Source: Hydnum rufescens UP504 (lineage: Eukaryota > Basidiomycota > Agaricomycetes > Cantharellales > Hydnaceae). From it: a DNA stretch of 64,000 nt. Location of the stretch: the NCBI GenBank assembly GCA_014904985.1, contig MU129074.1, forward strand, positions 3,331 to 67,330, written 5' to 3'. Made by a program: the position numbers and the translations under genes. Below the pieces are notes generated by a model. It was not told the DNA's origin, made no database searches, and saw nothing but the letters and a program-made list of their open reading frames with translations. Below are positions 1 to 9,659 of the stretch, piece by piece. Positions within the stretch are counted from its first letter, which is position 1, and each line of letters begins with the position of its first letter.

Positions 1-920
1 GGGCCGAAAACATTAGCAGCGCGTCCGCGTCTGATAACGGATCTCCACCGAGCACTCCACCTAGTCCTCCGGTACCCCTCCGGAGAACGCCCAGGGCTGG
101 CGAAGTAACCCCACTAGTACCCCCACTCAATGTTTCTACGCCATCCCCACCCAATGTTTCTACACCCCTGGCACCGGGTTCTCAGCCGTGACCTATTTCT
201 GGTTTTAAAATATTTGGGATCCGAGATATCACGTCATATGGCTAGTTTCCAACCAGGACCTACTTCCTTGGTGTCCGATGCTCTTAGCGCTCTTCACGCA
301 TGGGGGATCCAGGCCCACTAGTTTTGTTTGAGAAAAACTGGATGCGCTGTGAGTGGTGGGGTCTGTTATACTTGCACATTGGTGCCTTTGAATTGGCAAT
401 TGACTTTGACTAGTCGTGAAAAAGCCTTGGACTCGATACCCTTTTGAATCCTATACACCTATCGTCCCCGTGTTCCCTATTATTTTTCCTCGCAAACGGA
501 TATAACGATAAGGAAGGTATCTCTACATGTAGCCCGGAAAACATACCCTCGGTCTTGGGCAAATTTCATCTGTCAGCTATATTATGAAATCTGGATGCTT
601 AATTTTGTTCTGAACAGAACACTATGGAATGCTCGGCTGCACTTTCTACGGTAATTCTATATCTTCCCAATGAGTTGTTCACAAAATGTACTAGGATAAA
701 GCAAATTCGAGAGGGTAGTAGATGGATTTCATTGGCGTATCTTCATACCTCATAACGGCATTCCGATCGATAGGGAAATTTGGTTTGAGCGCTTGCTTGC
801 GCGGGTTGTGTCGAAGATCCATCATCTCTCTCTCCTACCAGAATCACTCCACCCACATCATCAAAGCAGTATTGGATGGGAATTGTTTTCGAAGTGCATG
901 GACCTAGGCACGTTCTTACT
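1..920 (+). repeat. Copy 1 of the 3' (non-coding) module of a tandem repeat array
   Basis: This stretch matches 5963-6890 almost base for base over its last 740 bp (anchor GGTTCTCAGCCGTGACC near 177 and 6149). The first 170 bp match more loosely. Similarity ends just after the shared GCATGGACCTAGGCA at about 905, where copy 1 continues into unrelated AT-rich DNA. A third, truncated copy of the beginning lies at about 4740-5170. Short reading frames here are broken in every copy and I assign no protein. The left edge is cut by the window, so the matching proline-rich module that should precede it is not visible. Confidence 0.8.
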
Positions 921-2929
921 ACTATTCCTTACCGGGTTATTGCCGCGAAGTGAATAATTGGAGAAATTAATCATGTTCCTCTGCTCTGATGGGGCTCAAA
1001 CTCGGTAGGTACATAGAAAATAACTATATCTACACATCCCCAAAATTATAAAGGATTCCCATGCATAATTGAGGGAGAAATGAGAGATCCGCGTCATGAC
1101 CCGTTTTTGTCGGCCAAAATCCTCACATTCTCTTCCTCTTAAGAATGAGAGTGTTTTGTGGGATAGTAGCAATAGTCTTGACTTGCTGTGCCTTCTTGGA
1201 CAGCTTCATTTTTGATTTCTTTGAGTGATCAGCATCAGATTTGAGCTTGTCGGCCTTTTTGAATTGTTGGTGCTTCTGCTTGGTGCCAATTTTTATGACA
1301 GAATCAGATTCAGAGCTGCCTAGAGTTGGAGTTGTGGCACAGTAGGAGGATGGCTTTTGATTAGAAGCCATCTTTGCCATAGTGGAAAGAGGAAGTAACA
1401 CAGGTCACAAGAGTGGAAAGTGGAAGGCAGAAATTTACATTGAAAGCCTGGCTGTCCGGGAAATGGAAATTCATTTCAAACACTGAGTGCCTATACAGGC
1501 TATACTCAGGTTCATGGAACTGAAACTCTGAAAGCCCCAGTATAATTGAGGCAGGTTCAAATCTCAAACCCATCTCTATATCCCTGGGGCTGGTGGGTTC
1601 TTGGTGGGTTTTAGCCAAGGGTCCACATTGGTACTCCCGCCCCATGGGGATTTCCCCTGCAGGGTCAAAACCCCATGCAATAGCCTAGACTGGGGAGGGA
1701 GAAGACAATGGAATTTTCCACACAATTCGCTTAATATACAACCTGGCTATGAGATCAAATATTCAACGGAAGCAGGGGATAGGGGAAATATGTAGAAAAA
1801 GGAATTAAGTCAAAAGCTTCAAAACTGACAGAGATATTCAATTTACAAGGCTGGGGATAGGATAAAGCATAAAATGACTATTTCTCCTTCCCTTTTGGAC
1901 AGATCCCCTTGAGGAATGGTGGAACAAGTTGTCCTGGATGTCCTATCCTCATATATAAGGCTGCTGGACAATATTCCATATTTGAAAATTGGAAGGAGGA
2001 ATGATGTTCTCCTGAGACAAGGGGGAAATTCATATGCAGAACACCAAGTTCTTTTTTGTTCGCAACGCTCTTTGTACTGTTAGATGGGCATTTTTAATAC
2101 CTTTATAGGCGCAGTTATTTCATGCAAATCCAATCAAAAATGAGGGAGAAATTCAAAAGATACACCTTCTGATTATGAATGAGCAGGTGGAATCATTCCA
2201 GAAGCTTCAGTTTTGATCCGATGTACACATAATCAGTATCATTCAATATGTATTGATCACAGCTTTCAGGGAGCTATATTTACAAGTTGATCAGATACAA
2301 ATTGACTTCGAAAAGCGGAAAATACTCCTTAAGAGCATGGATTCCATAGTAAAATTGTTCTAGAACATGCAATTTTAATTGGATCAACTCATTCTCAGTA
2401 TCGTTGGATAGGTTTGAATCATATATTTCTGGACGCTGCTTTTCCGAGCCGATCTGACTAAAACTGATGGAGAAATTCAACAAATACTCCTTTAGAGTGC
2501 CACATTTGCCCCTATTTGATTATGTAACACATCCGCAAATAGGAATGAAGGCCCAGGTGTGTAATCCATCATATTACATAATCACCATTCGTTAGAGTCG
2601 CCCTTAAGGCAACAAGATCCATATGAGCAGATTGATGGAGAATTCAAGATGATATACAGAAGGGCAAGTTGAATTGCTGGGCTGACCATATCAGGGCTTA
2701 TGGTAGAGCATAGATGAATACAGTCCCTATAGCCTGTTGAAGACCCCAGGAGATTGACTCATGTACAAGGGAAATGAGCATTCCATTTACATGTTTTCAA
2801 GCATATGGAAATCATGCCCATTCTTGCACAAACAAAAGAATTGTTATTTGGATGACATATTGGTACATTTTAATTCATTCATCAGAAAATTTGACACTGA
2901 AAGGGAACTCTATGTGGTAGGGATTTTTC
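921..2929. other. AT-rich spacer, no supportable gene
   Basis: This 2-kb stretch is clearly more AT-rich than its surroundings and separates repeat copy 1 from the rest of the array. On the minus strand near 1123-1377 there is a short Lys-rich, Ser-rich frame (starting MASNQKPSSYC) with no family I recognise. A motif close to GATGGAGAAATTCAA recurs loosely at about 2143, 2466 and 2634. The stretch adjoins the transposon gene remnant at 2930-3375 and may be part of the same decayed element. That is inference from position and base composition only. Confidence 0.4.
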
Positions 2930-3375
2930 CCTCCAACACCGTGTGAGTGGTATTCCTGTATTGTAGGCAATCTCTCACTGAATAGTTTTGGGACCATGGT
3001 GGCCACTAGGGTCATCTTCTAGGGCATCCAAAACCAGCTGAGTTTTAGTATTTTCAGGTATCTGGTGTGTTGTGGCCCTAATTCCAAGAATGCCAAGCTC
3101 TTTGTGCTGCTGTTTCACTGTGGTGTCACTAAATTGAAATCATAAGCTCATGACCTCAGCTAATGCAGGTTGGGAATCAGTAGCAATCAATACCTCATCT
3201 TAATCCCATGCTCAGCCTCTAATGGCTCACTGATTTTCTTATTATCAAAGATGAGGCGATGTTGGTACTCTCGCAGTGCAGTTTGCAGTTCTACACTTTC
3301 TGCCTTGACTAAATACAACAGCCAGTGAGTTAGCTCCAAAGAATCCTTCAAAATGTAGCCTACTTGTAGGTCCAT
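2930..3375 (-). pseudogene. Truncated integrase-core-type transposon gene (N-terminal part)
   Basis: Read on the minus strand, a frame begins at 3375 and gives LQTALREYQHRLIFDNKKIS, then EAEHGIKM. An apparent 67-bp intron with a GT start and TTTAG end is followed by TTVKQQHKELGILG and later GHHGPKTIQ, a stop, and EIAYNTGIPLTR. This order (a helical recruitment region, a helix-turn-helix-like segment, then the GP..I...IA.NTG...TR block) resembles the N-terminal part of integrase-core (rve) proteins that are common in agaricomycete genomes. The catalytic core that should follow is absent: beyond about 2945 the frame breaks. The in-frame stop and the missing core make it a dead fragment. The family call comes from remembered pattern and is moderate. 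Confidence 0.5.
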
Positions 3376-3692
3376 ATTGGTTGGATCCCGAAGGATTGTG
3401 GTTCCCTCTGTGCATGCTGCTTAAGTGACGGTGAGCAACAATTTCCGGCTAATGCCGAGTCGTTGTATCCAGTTCCAGATTGAGGTCTGGGCTGGTGTGT
3501 GAGAAGAGAAGCTTTGATTCATATCTCATGAGAACACTATCTAACTAGCTAAATGCCAGCAGTGGTTGCAAAAAAACTGGGAGTGCCATGAAAAACCTCG
3601 ATAGATTACACTTGGCGCAAAATGATTGGCTGCGGATGCAAAAGCACTCCGCAAATTCGAAAGTTTGACCTGACCCTGCTAGGGCACCGTAG

Positions 3693-3955
3693 ATGAACAA
3701 TCTGCTATTCGCTCTTACTCATAGTTGGAACATTTTCACGGAGTATGAAGTTTGGATTGGGTTCTACTCTCAACGAGTCACTATATGGTTGCATAGGAGA
3801 TTGGTGATTTCTTTTTTCTTTCTTTCTTTGTTCCTCCTTTTCTCACGGCATTGTTATTTGTTTCCATCAGCATTGACGTGGGATGCCGCAATCGTACCTG
3901 AGTTCGCAACGCATACGTACAGGTGAATTCAAGATATTGGCCCTCGTGCTACCTA
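3693..3955 (+). repeat. Upstream part of the proline-rich module, diverged pair of about 6930-7200
   Basis: The sequence from about 3700 to 3830 aligns with about 6945-7085 with many substitutions (shared anchors TTCGCTCTT, GAAG.TTGGAT.GG.TCTACTCT, GATTGGTGATTTC/GATGATTCCGTAGG). It lies just upstream of tandem unit A. The copy ahead of unit B is missing because the duplication junction removed it. No protein is assigned. Confidence 0.5.
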
Positions 3956-5173
3956 GCTACACACTCCTTGTCAAGGAAGCACAAAGAGACCAGCACGCCA
4001 GTCTAGCTTAGAGGATGCCTTCTTCGTGTTCGTTCGTTTGCTGTGATTTGACTATGGGCGGCACCAGTCAAGTCAATATAACCTGAAGGATGCCCTTGGT
4101 CTAAAGGCTGATCTCCTTTCGATCTCAGCGCTCCTTCACCCAGGGGTCATATCCGCCAGCCATGGCCATGCCATACTATCCGCCAATCTTCTTCGACGCG
4201 ACTCCCGATCAGTTTCGGCGACGTCAAGTTATGCCACCAATCCTTGGTAGTGATTCCGACCACCCCGCCCTACTTCATTGCCCCCAAATGCATACCCGCC
4301 GCCTGTATTATTGGCGGCAGGTCCCGTTTCTCGCCTCCGAGAAAGCCTGTGGCTAACGAGGAACCCCAATCGAATGTTTCTACAACATTGGCACCACGAC
4401 CCAGATCTTCCAGTCAGCCAAATCCAAATCCACCGCGGGCACCACTGCCACCAGTACTTAGGGCTGTGGATTCAGATAGCGATTCTTATTCACCACCATC
4501 CCCACAATCCGGGAGATCAACACCGACTCACTAGGGAGACACCGAAGAGACCGCCAAAAGAGGCAGCAGGGGCGGAAACACTATGAGTCCAAGGGTTACG
4601 TAATGAGAAAGGAAGTGACACGAGAATATTTAACCATGTACACCATGTACAAGGACCGCCCTAGGTGCCACCCGCAGGCAGCCCGAAGCGGTATATACTA
4701 AGAGAGAGCTCCACCACCACTACCACCATTCGCACTCTTGCTGCGGAAACCAGCAGCAGCGCGTGCGGTCTTGATAACGGGTTTCCCACGTCCACCTAGT
4801 CCTCTGGCACTACCCCTGCGTTCGAGAGCGCCCACGGCTAACGAAGTACCTCCACTCAATGTTTCTATGCCACCCCTACTCACTGTTTCTACGCCATCCC
4901 TAGTCAATGCTTCTATACCCCCGGCCCCGGGTTCTCAGCCGTGACCTATTTCTGGTTTTAAAATACTTGGGATCCGAGATATCGCGTCATATGGCCAGTT
5001 TCCAACCAGGACCTACTTCCTTGGTGTCTGATGCTCCTAGCGCTCTTCACGCATGGGGGGATCCAGGCCAACCAGTTTTGTTGGAGGAAACCTGGATGCG
5101 CCGTGAGTGTGTGGGGTCTGTATACTTGCACATTGGTGCCTTTGAATCCGCAATTGATTTTGTACTGCGGGTA
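3956..5173 (+). repeat. Tandem repeat unit A (about 1.22 kb)
   Basis: Unit A starts at CTACACACTCCTTGTC and is followed directly by a near-identical unit B that begins with the same bases at about 5174. Matching points lie 1,219 bp apart (for example the ATG at 4162 versus 5381). The unit holds a proline-rich reading frame in its first half and the start of the 3' module in its second half, cut at the junction ...GATTTTGTACTGCGGGTACG. The two units differ mostly by one-base changes in homopolymer length (GGGCGG versus GGCGG near 4055/5275, AAGGG versus AAGG near 4591/5811). Confidence 0.9.
4162..4534 (+). pseudogene. Proline-rich hypothetical ORF, copy A (frame-broken)
   Basis: An ATG in GCCAGCCATGGCC context opens MAMPYYPPIFFDATPDQF. 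A one-base difference near 4267 (CCGCCC here, CCGCCCC in copy B) breaks the frame after about 30 residues. The other frame continues as a Ser/Pro/Asp-rich stretch ending in PPSPQSGRSTPTH. I recognise no domain. Composition (Pro, Ser, Asp, Gln) suggests a disordered protein. Because copy B keeps a longer frame, the break may be real or a homopolymer error. Whether this is ever translated is unknown. Confidence 0.35.
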
Positions 5174-6382
5174 CGCTACACACTCCTTGTCCAAGGAAGC
5201 ACAAAGAGACCAGCACGCCAGTCTAGCTTAGAGGATGCCTTCTTCGTGTTCGTTCGTTTGCTGTGATTTGACTATGGCGGCACCAGTCAAGTCAATATAA
5301 CCTGAAGGATGCCCTTGGTCTAAAGGCTGATCTCCTTTCGATCTCAGCGCTCCTTCACCCAGGGGTCATATCCGCCAGCCATGGCCATGCCATACTATCC
5401 GCCAATCTTCTTCGACGCGACTCCCGATCAGTTTCGGCGACGTCAAGTTATGCCACCAATCCTTGGTAGTGATTCCGACCACCCCGCCCCTACTTCATTG
5501 CCCCCAAATGCATACCCGCCGCCTGTATTATTGGCGGCAGGTCCCGTTTCTCGCCTCCGAGAAAGCCTGTGGCTAACGAGGAACCCCAATCGAATGTTTC
5601 TACAACATTGGCACCACGACCCAGATCTTCCAGTCAGCCAAATCCAAATCCACCGCGGGCACCACTGCCACCAGTACTTAGGGCTGTGGATTCAGATAGC
5701 GATTCTTATTCACCACCATCCCCACAATCCGGGAGATCAACACCGACTCACTAGGGAGACACCGAAGAGACCGCCAAAAGAGGCAGCAGGGGCGGAAACA
5801 CTATGAGTCCAAGGTTACGTAATGAGAAAGGAAGTGACACGAGAATATTTAACCATGTACACCATGTACAAGGACCGCCCTAGGTGCCACCCGCAGGCAG
5901 CCCGAAGCGGTATATACTAAGAGAGAGCTCCACCACCACTACCACCATTCGCACTCTTGCTGCGGAAACCAGCAGCAGCGCGTGCGGTCTTGATAACGGG
6001 TTTCCCACGTCCACCTAGTCCTCTGGCACTACCCCTGCGTTCGAGAGCGCCCACGGCTAACGAAGTACCTCCACTCAATCGTTTCTATGCCACCCCTACT
6101 CACTGTTTCTACGCCATCCCTAGTCAATGCTTCTATACCCCCGGCCCGGGTTCTCAGCCGTGACCTATTTCTGGTTTTAAAATACTTGGGATCCGAGATA
6201 TCGCGTCATATGGCCAGTTTCCAACCAGGACCTACTTCCTTGGTGTCTGATGCTCTAGCGCTCTTCACGCATGGGGGATCCAGGCCCAACCAGTTTGTTG
6301 GAGAAAACCTGGATGCGCCGTGAGTGGTGTGGGTCTGTATACTTGCACATTGGTGCCTTTGAATCCGCAATTGATTTTGACT
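5174..6382 (+). repeat. Tandem repeat unit B (about 1.2 kb)
   Basis: Near-identical copy of 3956-5173 in direct orientation. Unlike unit A it continues past about 6382 into the full 3' module (to 6890), so unit A looks like the copy truncated at the duplication breakpoint, or the junction arose by recombination between copies. Differences from A are almost all single-base indels in short homopolymers, with few substitutions. Confidence 0.9.
5381..5806 (+). CDS. Proline-rich hypothetical protein, copy B
   Basis: The frame opens MAMPYYPPIFFDATPDQF and runs 141 codons. The first 55 or so residues are Pro-rich (LPPNAYPPPVLLAAGP). The later part is His/Pro-rich in this frame, while the alternative frame over the same bases is Ser/Pro/Asp-rich and lower in rare residues. 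A small intron or an indel may therefore switch frames near 5560. No domain, signal peptide or membrane segment is evident. A more diverged relative of the same coding segment lies at about 7380-7900. Because the repeats are close to identical and partly broken, this could be a young lineage-specific gene family or transposon-borne sequence. Function unknown. Confidence 0.3.
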   Translation: MAMPYYPPIFFDATPDQFRRRQVMPPILGSDSDHPAPTSLPPNAYPPPVLLAAGPVSRLRESLWLTRNPNRMFLQHWHHDPDLPVSQIQIHRGHHCHQYLGLWIQIAILIHHHPHNPGDQHRLTRETPKRPPKEAAGAETL

Positions 6383-6890
6383 AGCGGTGAAAAAGCCTTG
6401 GACTCGATACCCTTTTGAATCCTATACACCTATCGTCCCCGTGCTCCCTATTATTTTTCCTCCAAACGGATATAACGCTAAGAGTATCTCTACATGTAGC
6501 CCGGAAAACATACCCTCGGTCTTGGGCAAATTTTATCTGTCAGCTATATTATGAAATCTGGATGCTTAATTTTGTTCTGAACAGAACATAGCACATGAAG
6601 GACTATGGAATGCTCGGCTGCACTTTCTATGGTAATCTATATCCTCCCAATGAGTTGTTCACAAAATGATGAGGATAAAGCAAATTCGAGAGGGTAGTAG
6701 ATTGGATTTCACTGGCGTGTCTTCATACCTCATAACGTCATTCCGATCGATAGGGAAATTTGGTTTGAGCGCTTGCGCGGGTTGTGTCGAAGATCCATCA
6801 TCTCTCTCCTACCAGAATCACTCCACCCACATCATCAAAGCAGTATTGGATGGGAATTGTTTTCGAAGTGCATGGACCTAGGCAGGTTCT
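5963..6890 (+). repeat. Complete 3' module of the repeat array (copy 3)
   Basis: Matches 1-920, with the best match from 6149 onward to GCATGGACCTAGGCAGG at about 6885. Beyond that the two copies diverge completely, which defines the 3' end of the module. It contains a stretch with GTTCTGAACAGAAC (a 14-bp perfect palindrome, also present in copy 1 at about 608). No protein is assigned. Confidence 0.8.
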
Positions 6891-6929
6891 TACTAGCGCC
6901 TACAAGACGCGACAAGATTAAAATTTCCT

Positions 6930-7990
6930 CCAGTATTGATATGACTGTTTGAGGAGCAGTATGTTCGCTCTTCACTCGTAGTCATTGCAGCCTTGAGTGT
7001 TTTCACATCGGGTTTGAAGCTTGGATAGGCTCTACTCTGAAATGTCAATTGATGATTCCGTAGGAGCCTCAGTGGTATTTTTTTTTTTTTTTGGTCCTTC
7101 GCTTCCCACGGCATTACCATAACTTAGGAACATTTATTCGACCACATCGGATGCCGATCTTGATGCATATTCGACACGTGCATACTGGCCATCGCACCAT
7201 CGAGTTACACCCTCTGTCCAGGGAAGTGTAAAGATATCAGCACGCCGGTTCAGCTTCGAGGATGACTTCTTCGTATTCGTTCATTTGTTGCGGTTTGATG
7301 AAGGCGGCACCGGTCAGGTCAATATTATGAACATAGCCCAAGGATCCCTTAGTGACTTAGTCTGATGGCTAATTTCCATTCCATTTGTAGCGAAACTTGC
7401 CCCCACCTCATATGCAGTAGACAGTTACCAGCGTAATTCCGATAACCCCACCCCTTCTTTATTACCCCCAAATGCACATCCGCCGCCTGTAGTACCGGCA
7501 CCGGTAGTTCCCCACGTCTCACCTCCAACGCCGGAACCTGTTACAGTGCCCCCTCCTGTAATTCCCCACCGCCACAACCACAGTGGCAGCCGGCTTCGAT
7601 CCAAACTCCGTCTTCACCTCATGAGGGGTCCCCGCTCCACTCACCTATTGCCCTAATACGTCACGGAATCGAGCGATATGCACAGCGCTCATCCCCGGAC
7701 CACGACTCTGACAGCGATTTCTACGCGTACTCTCGCCCGTATCGTCCGGACACATCTGCACGACGACCCCGAGCCACATCTTCCGCCCAGCAAGATCCAA
7801 ATTCGCTACGGACAGCACCCCCGCCAGTCCAGAGGGCTGATTCCGATTCCGATTCTTATTCGCAGCCACCCCCACACTTCTCGGAGATAACCCCATGCTC
7901 CTTGGAGGTAGCAGTGGTAAGGCCGAGAAGAAGAAGCCCAATTCGCCGCCATCTTCAACTTCCTTGGTGTTTTCAAAATGCATGGTGCGG
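6930..7990 (+). repeat. Diverged copy 4 of the proline-rich module
   Basis: Segments align in order with 3700-4550: the GGAAG.G..AAAGA.ATCAGCACGCC..T..AGCTT block at about 7220 (compare 3980), then GACTTCTTCGTATTCGTTCATTTG, GGCGGCACC.GTCA.GTCAATAT, CCCAAATGCACATCCGCCGCCTGTA at about 7468, and GATTCCGATTCCGATTCTTATTCGCAGCC at about 7840. Substitutions are frequent, so this is an older copy than units A and B. The reading frame is interrupted. It shows that the proline-rich module has been duplicated here more than once. Confidence 0.6.
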
Positions 7991-8181
7991 ACCGAAATTT
8001 AATTGCATTGTACCTAATAAGATTTTGGGAGCTCTAACCCAAATCCAGGATAGATTACAGTAAAGAATATCTGTTCATAAATTTTTGTACAAGCCATGCG
8101 CTAGAAATCATTTTCACTACTGTGCGATATCTCTCGCAGGCAGCTTCGGCCGGCGTTTGCCGGTTTACTAGGGATCCTCAT

Positions 8182-8190
8182 ATTTGTCTA
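8182..8190. repeat. Target site duplication, left (ATTTGTCTA)
   Basis: ATTTGTCTA stands immediately before the left terminal inverted repeat and recurs immediately after the right one at 8934-8942. A perfect 9-bp duplication is the expected footprint of Mutator-like elements. Confidence 0.85.
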
Positions 8191-8933
8191 TAGACTCGTG
8201 ACCAGTACCCTCAGCTTGCTGAGGGACTGGTACAATGGGGACTGCCGAGAGGTTGTGGTCGAAACTTATCCGGGCGTCCAATCATATCATTGTTCCCACG
8301 GAAATTAATCTTAGCTTCAGTTGCTCTTTGAACGGCTCTCTATCTGAGCTGAAGATCATACTTGGGGTGTGGACATAGTATCCATGCCTCTTATGTTATG
8401 GCAAAACGCTCTGACACTGCCACCGCAACGTCCGCCACCACCACTATCCATTAGATGCCACGTCCACAAAACACACGATCTGGACATGCACCAAAGCGCG
8501 CATTGTCTACACGCATTGCTTCCCCTTTTCTTCTATATAAACCTATGCTAGCCTTGCGACTCGGCAACCAATCGATTACGGTCCCCGCGTCGCAGGCAAG
8601 CACTCCATTATCTCTCCTCATGTATATACACTTACGCTTCCCCAACCAATCGATTACGGTTCCCGCGTCGCAGGCTTTCCGTTTCTACATCTTAGATGCA
8701 CGGGAAATGTTCCGGGGTGTAGCTGGCATTCTAGGCACCGGGGCTCTCGACGATGGAGCCATCATCTTAATTTTGTGTAGGCGAAGGTAGATTTATTGAT
8801 TTAACTTAATCAATTCACATTCAAAAAGCAACTAAAGCTAAGATTAATTTTCGTGGGAAAAATGATATGATTGGACGCCCGGATAAGTTTCGACCAGTCC
8901 CTCAGCAAGCTGAGGGTACTGGTCACGAGTCTA
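8191..8933. mobile_element. Non-autonomous DNA transposon with long terminal inverted repeats (Mutator-like by structure)
   Basis: The element is 743 bp. It begins TAGACTCGTGACCAGTACCC and ends with the exact reverse complement of those 20 bases. The inverted repeat arms run about 8191-8332 and 8820-8933. They stay similar over their full length apart from a 27-28 bp insertion in the left arm (about 8233-8260). Perfect 9-bp duplications flank it. Each arm contains its own strong hairpin (GACCAGT...CCCTCAGC/GCTGAGGG...ACTGGTC). The interior is too short for a transposase and has no convincing coding region, so it would need a transposase supplied elsewhere. Long arms plus a 9-bp duplication fit MULEs better than hAT (8 bp) or mariner (TA). 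Without the transposase the superfamily remains an inference. Confidence 0.85.
8565..8675 (+). repeat. 33-bp direct repeat pair inside the transposon
   Basis: A 33-bp segment starting CAACCAATCGATTACGG occurs at 8565-8597 and again at 8643-8675, with one mismatch (GTCCCC versus GTTCCC), 78 bp apart. It lies in the unique interior of the element and could be a duplicated subterminal binding site, though nothing shows binding. Confidence 0.8.
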
Positions 8934-9659
8934 ATTTGTCTACAGTTGAAGCTTCCTCCAGGTCCGGTCCACTTGCCTTGAAAAGATGCTTTGCCATGAG
9001 ATTGTCTCATCAAAACTGGAGACACTGATAGAGGGGCCATTCCCAAAAATTCATAATATTTATATAGCCATTTTATTTTGGTTCTCTGGGGCAGAGCATC
9101 ATGTTGGTAATGGCATGACTGAAATGCCCTTGGGGCTGCTCCAAAACACGGGTACAGTATAAAAGAGTGCACATCTCAATCCTAACGTAACATTGGTCCC
9201 GTCTCTATACAATGCGTTTCATCATCTGAGTCTGGACTGAAAAGTTGAGACTACTCTATTGCGCGTATCCGGGGCCCTTACGTCTTCTAGTACAGTACCC
9301 TTCGTTGGCTTTGCTGTTCGGGTTCAACATCAGCCTAAATGAAGAGCATATCGAACTCCTCCATATTACGTAAAGCGATCATTAAAGGCGCGCCCCCTCC
9401 CCCTCCCATTCAGAGCAAAATTGTAGGAGTGCTTCACACGACGTGCGCTCACTCAAGGGTGGATCCAATCTCACACGTCCACCCAGTTGAAAGGACACAA
9501 GACCATGCGAGCACACATGACATACCGACGTAAGAATATCGTGGTGGTAGTAAGGGTCACAACAGGGGTAAGGGGGGGTAGAAGACAGTACGGCCATCTT
9601 ATGCCAGACAGTTGTAGATACGGAGATGAAAATTAACAAGGAAAGCAAATTACTATTAT
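8934..9659. other. Gap between the transposon and the PHO84-like gene
   Basis: It begins with the right target duplication ATTTGTCTA (8934-8942). The rest is 3' flank of the minus-strand phosphate transporter. A TATA-like GTATAAAAG occurs near 9158. I see no coding region that resembles a known protein. Confidence 0.5.

Noticed and set aside
1550..1575. GGTTCAAATCT resembling a tRNA B box
   Set aside because: No matching A box or cloverleaf could be formed in the 80 bp around it.
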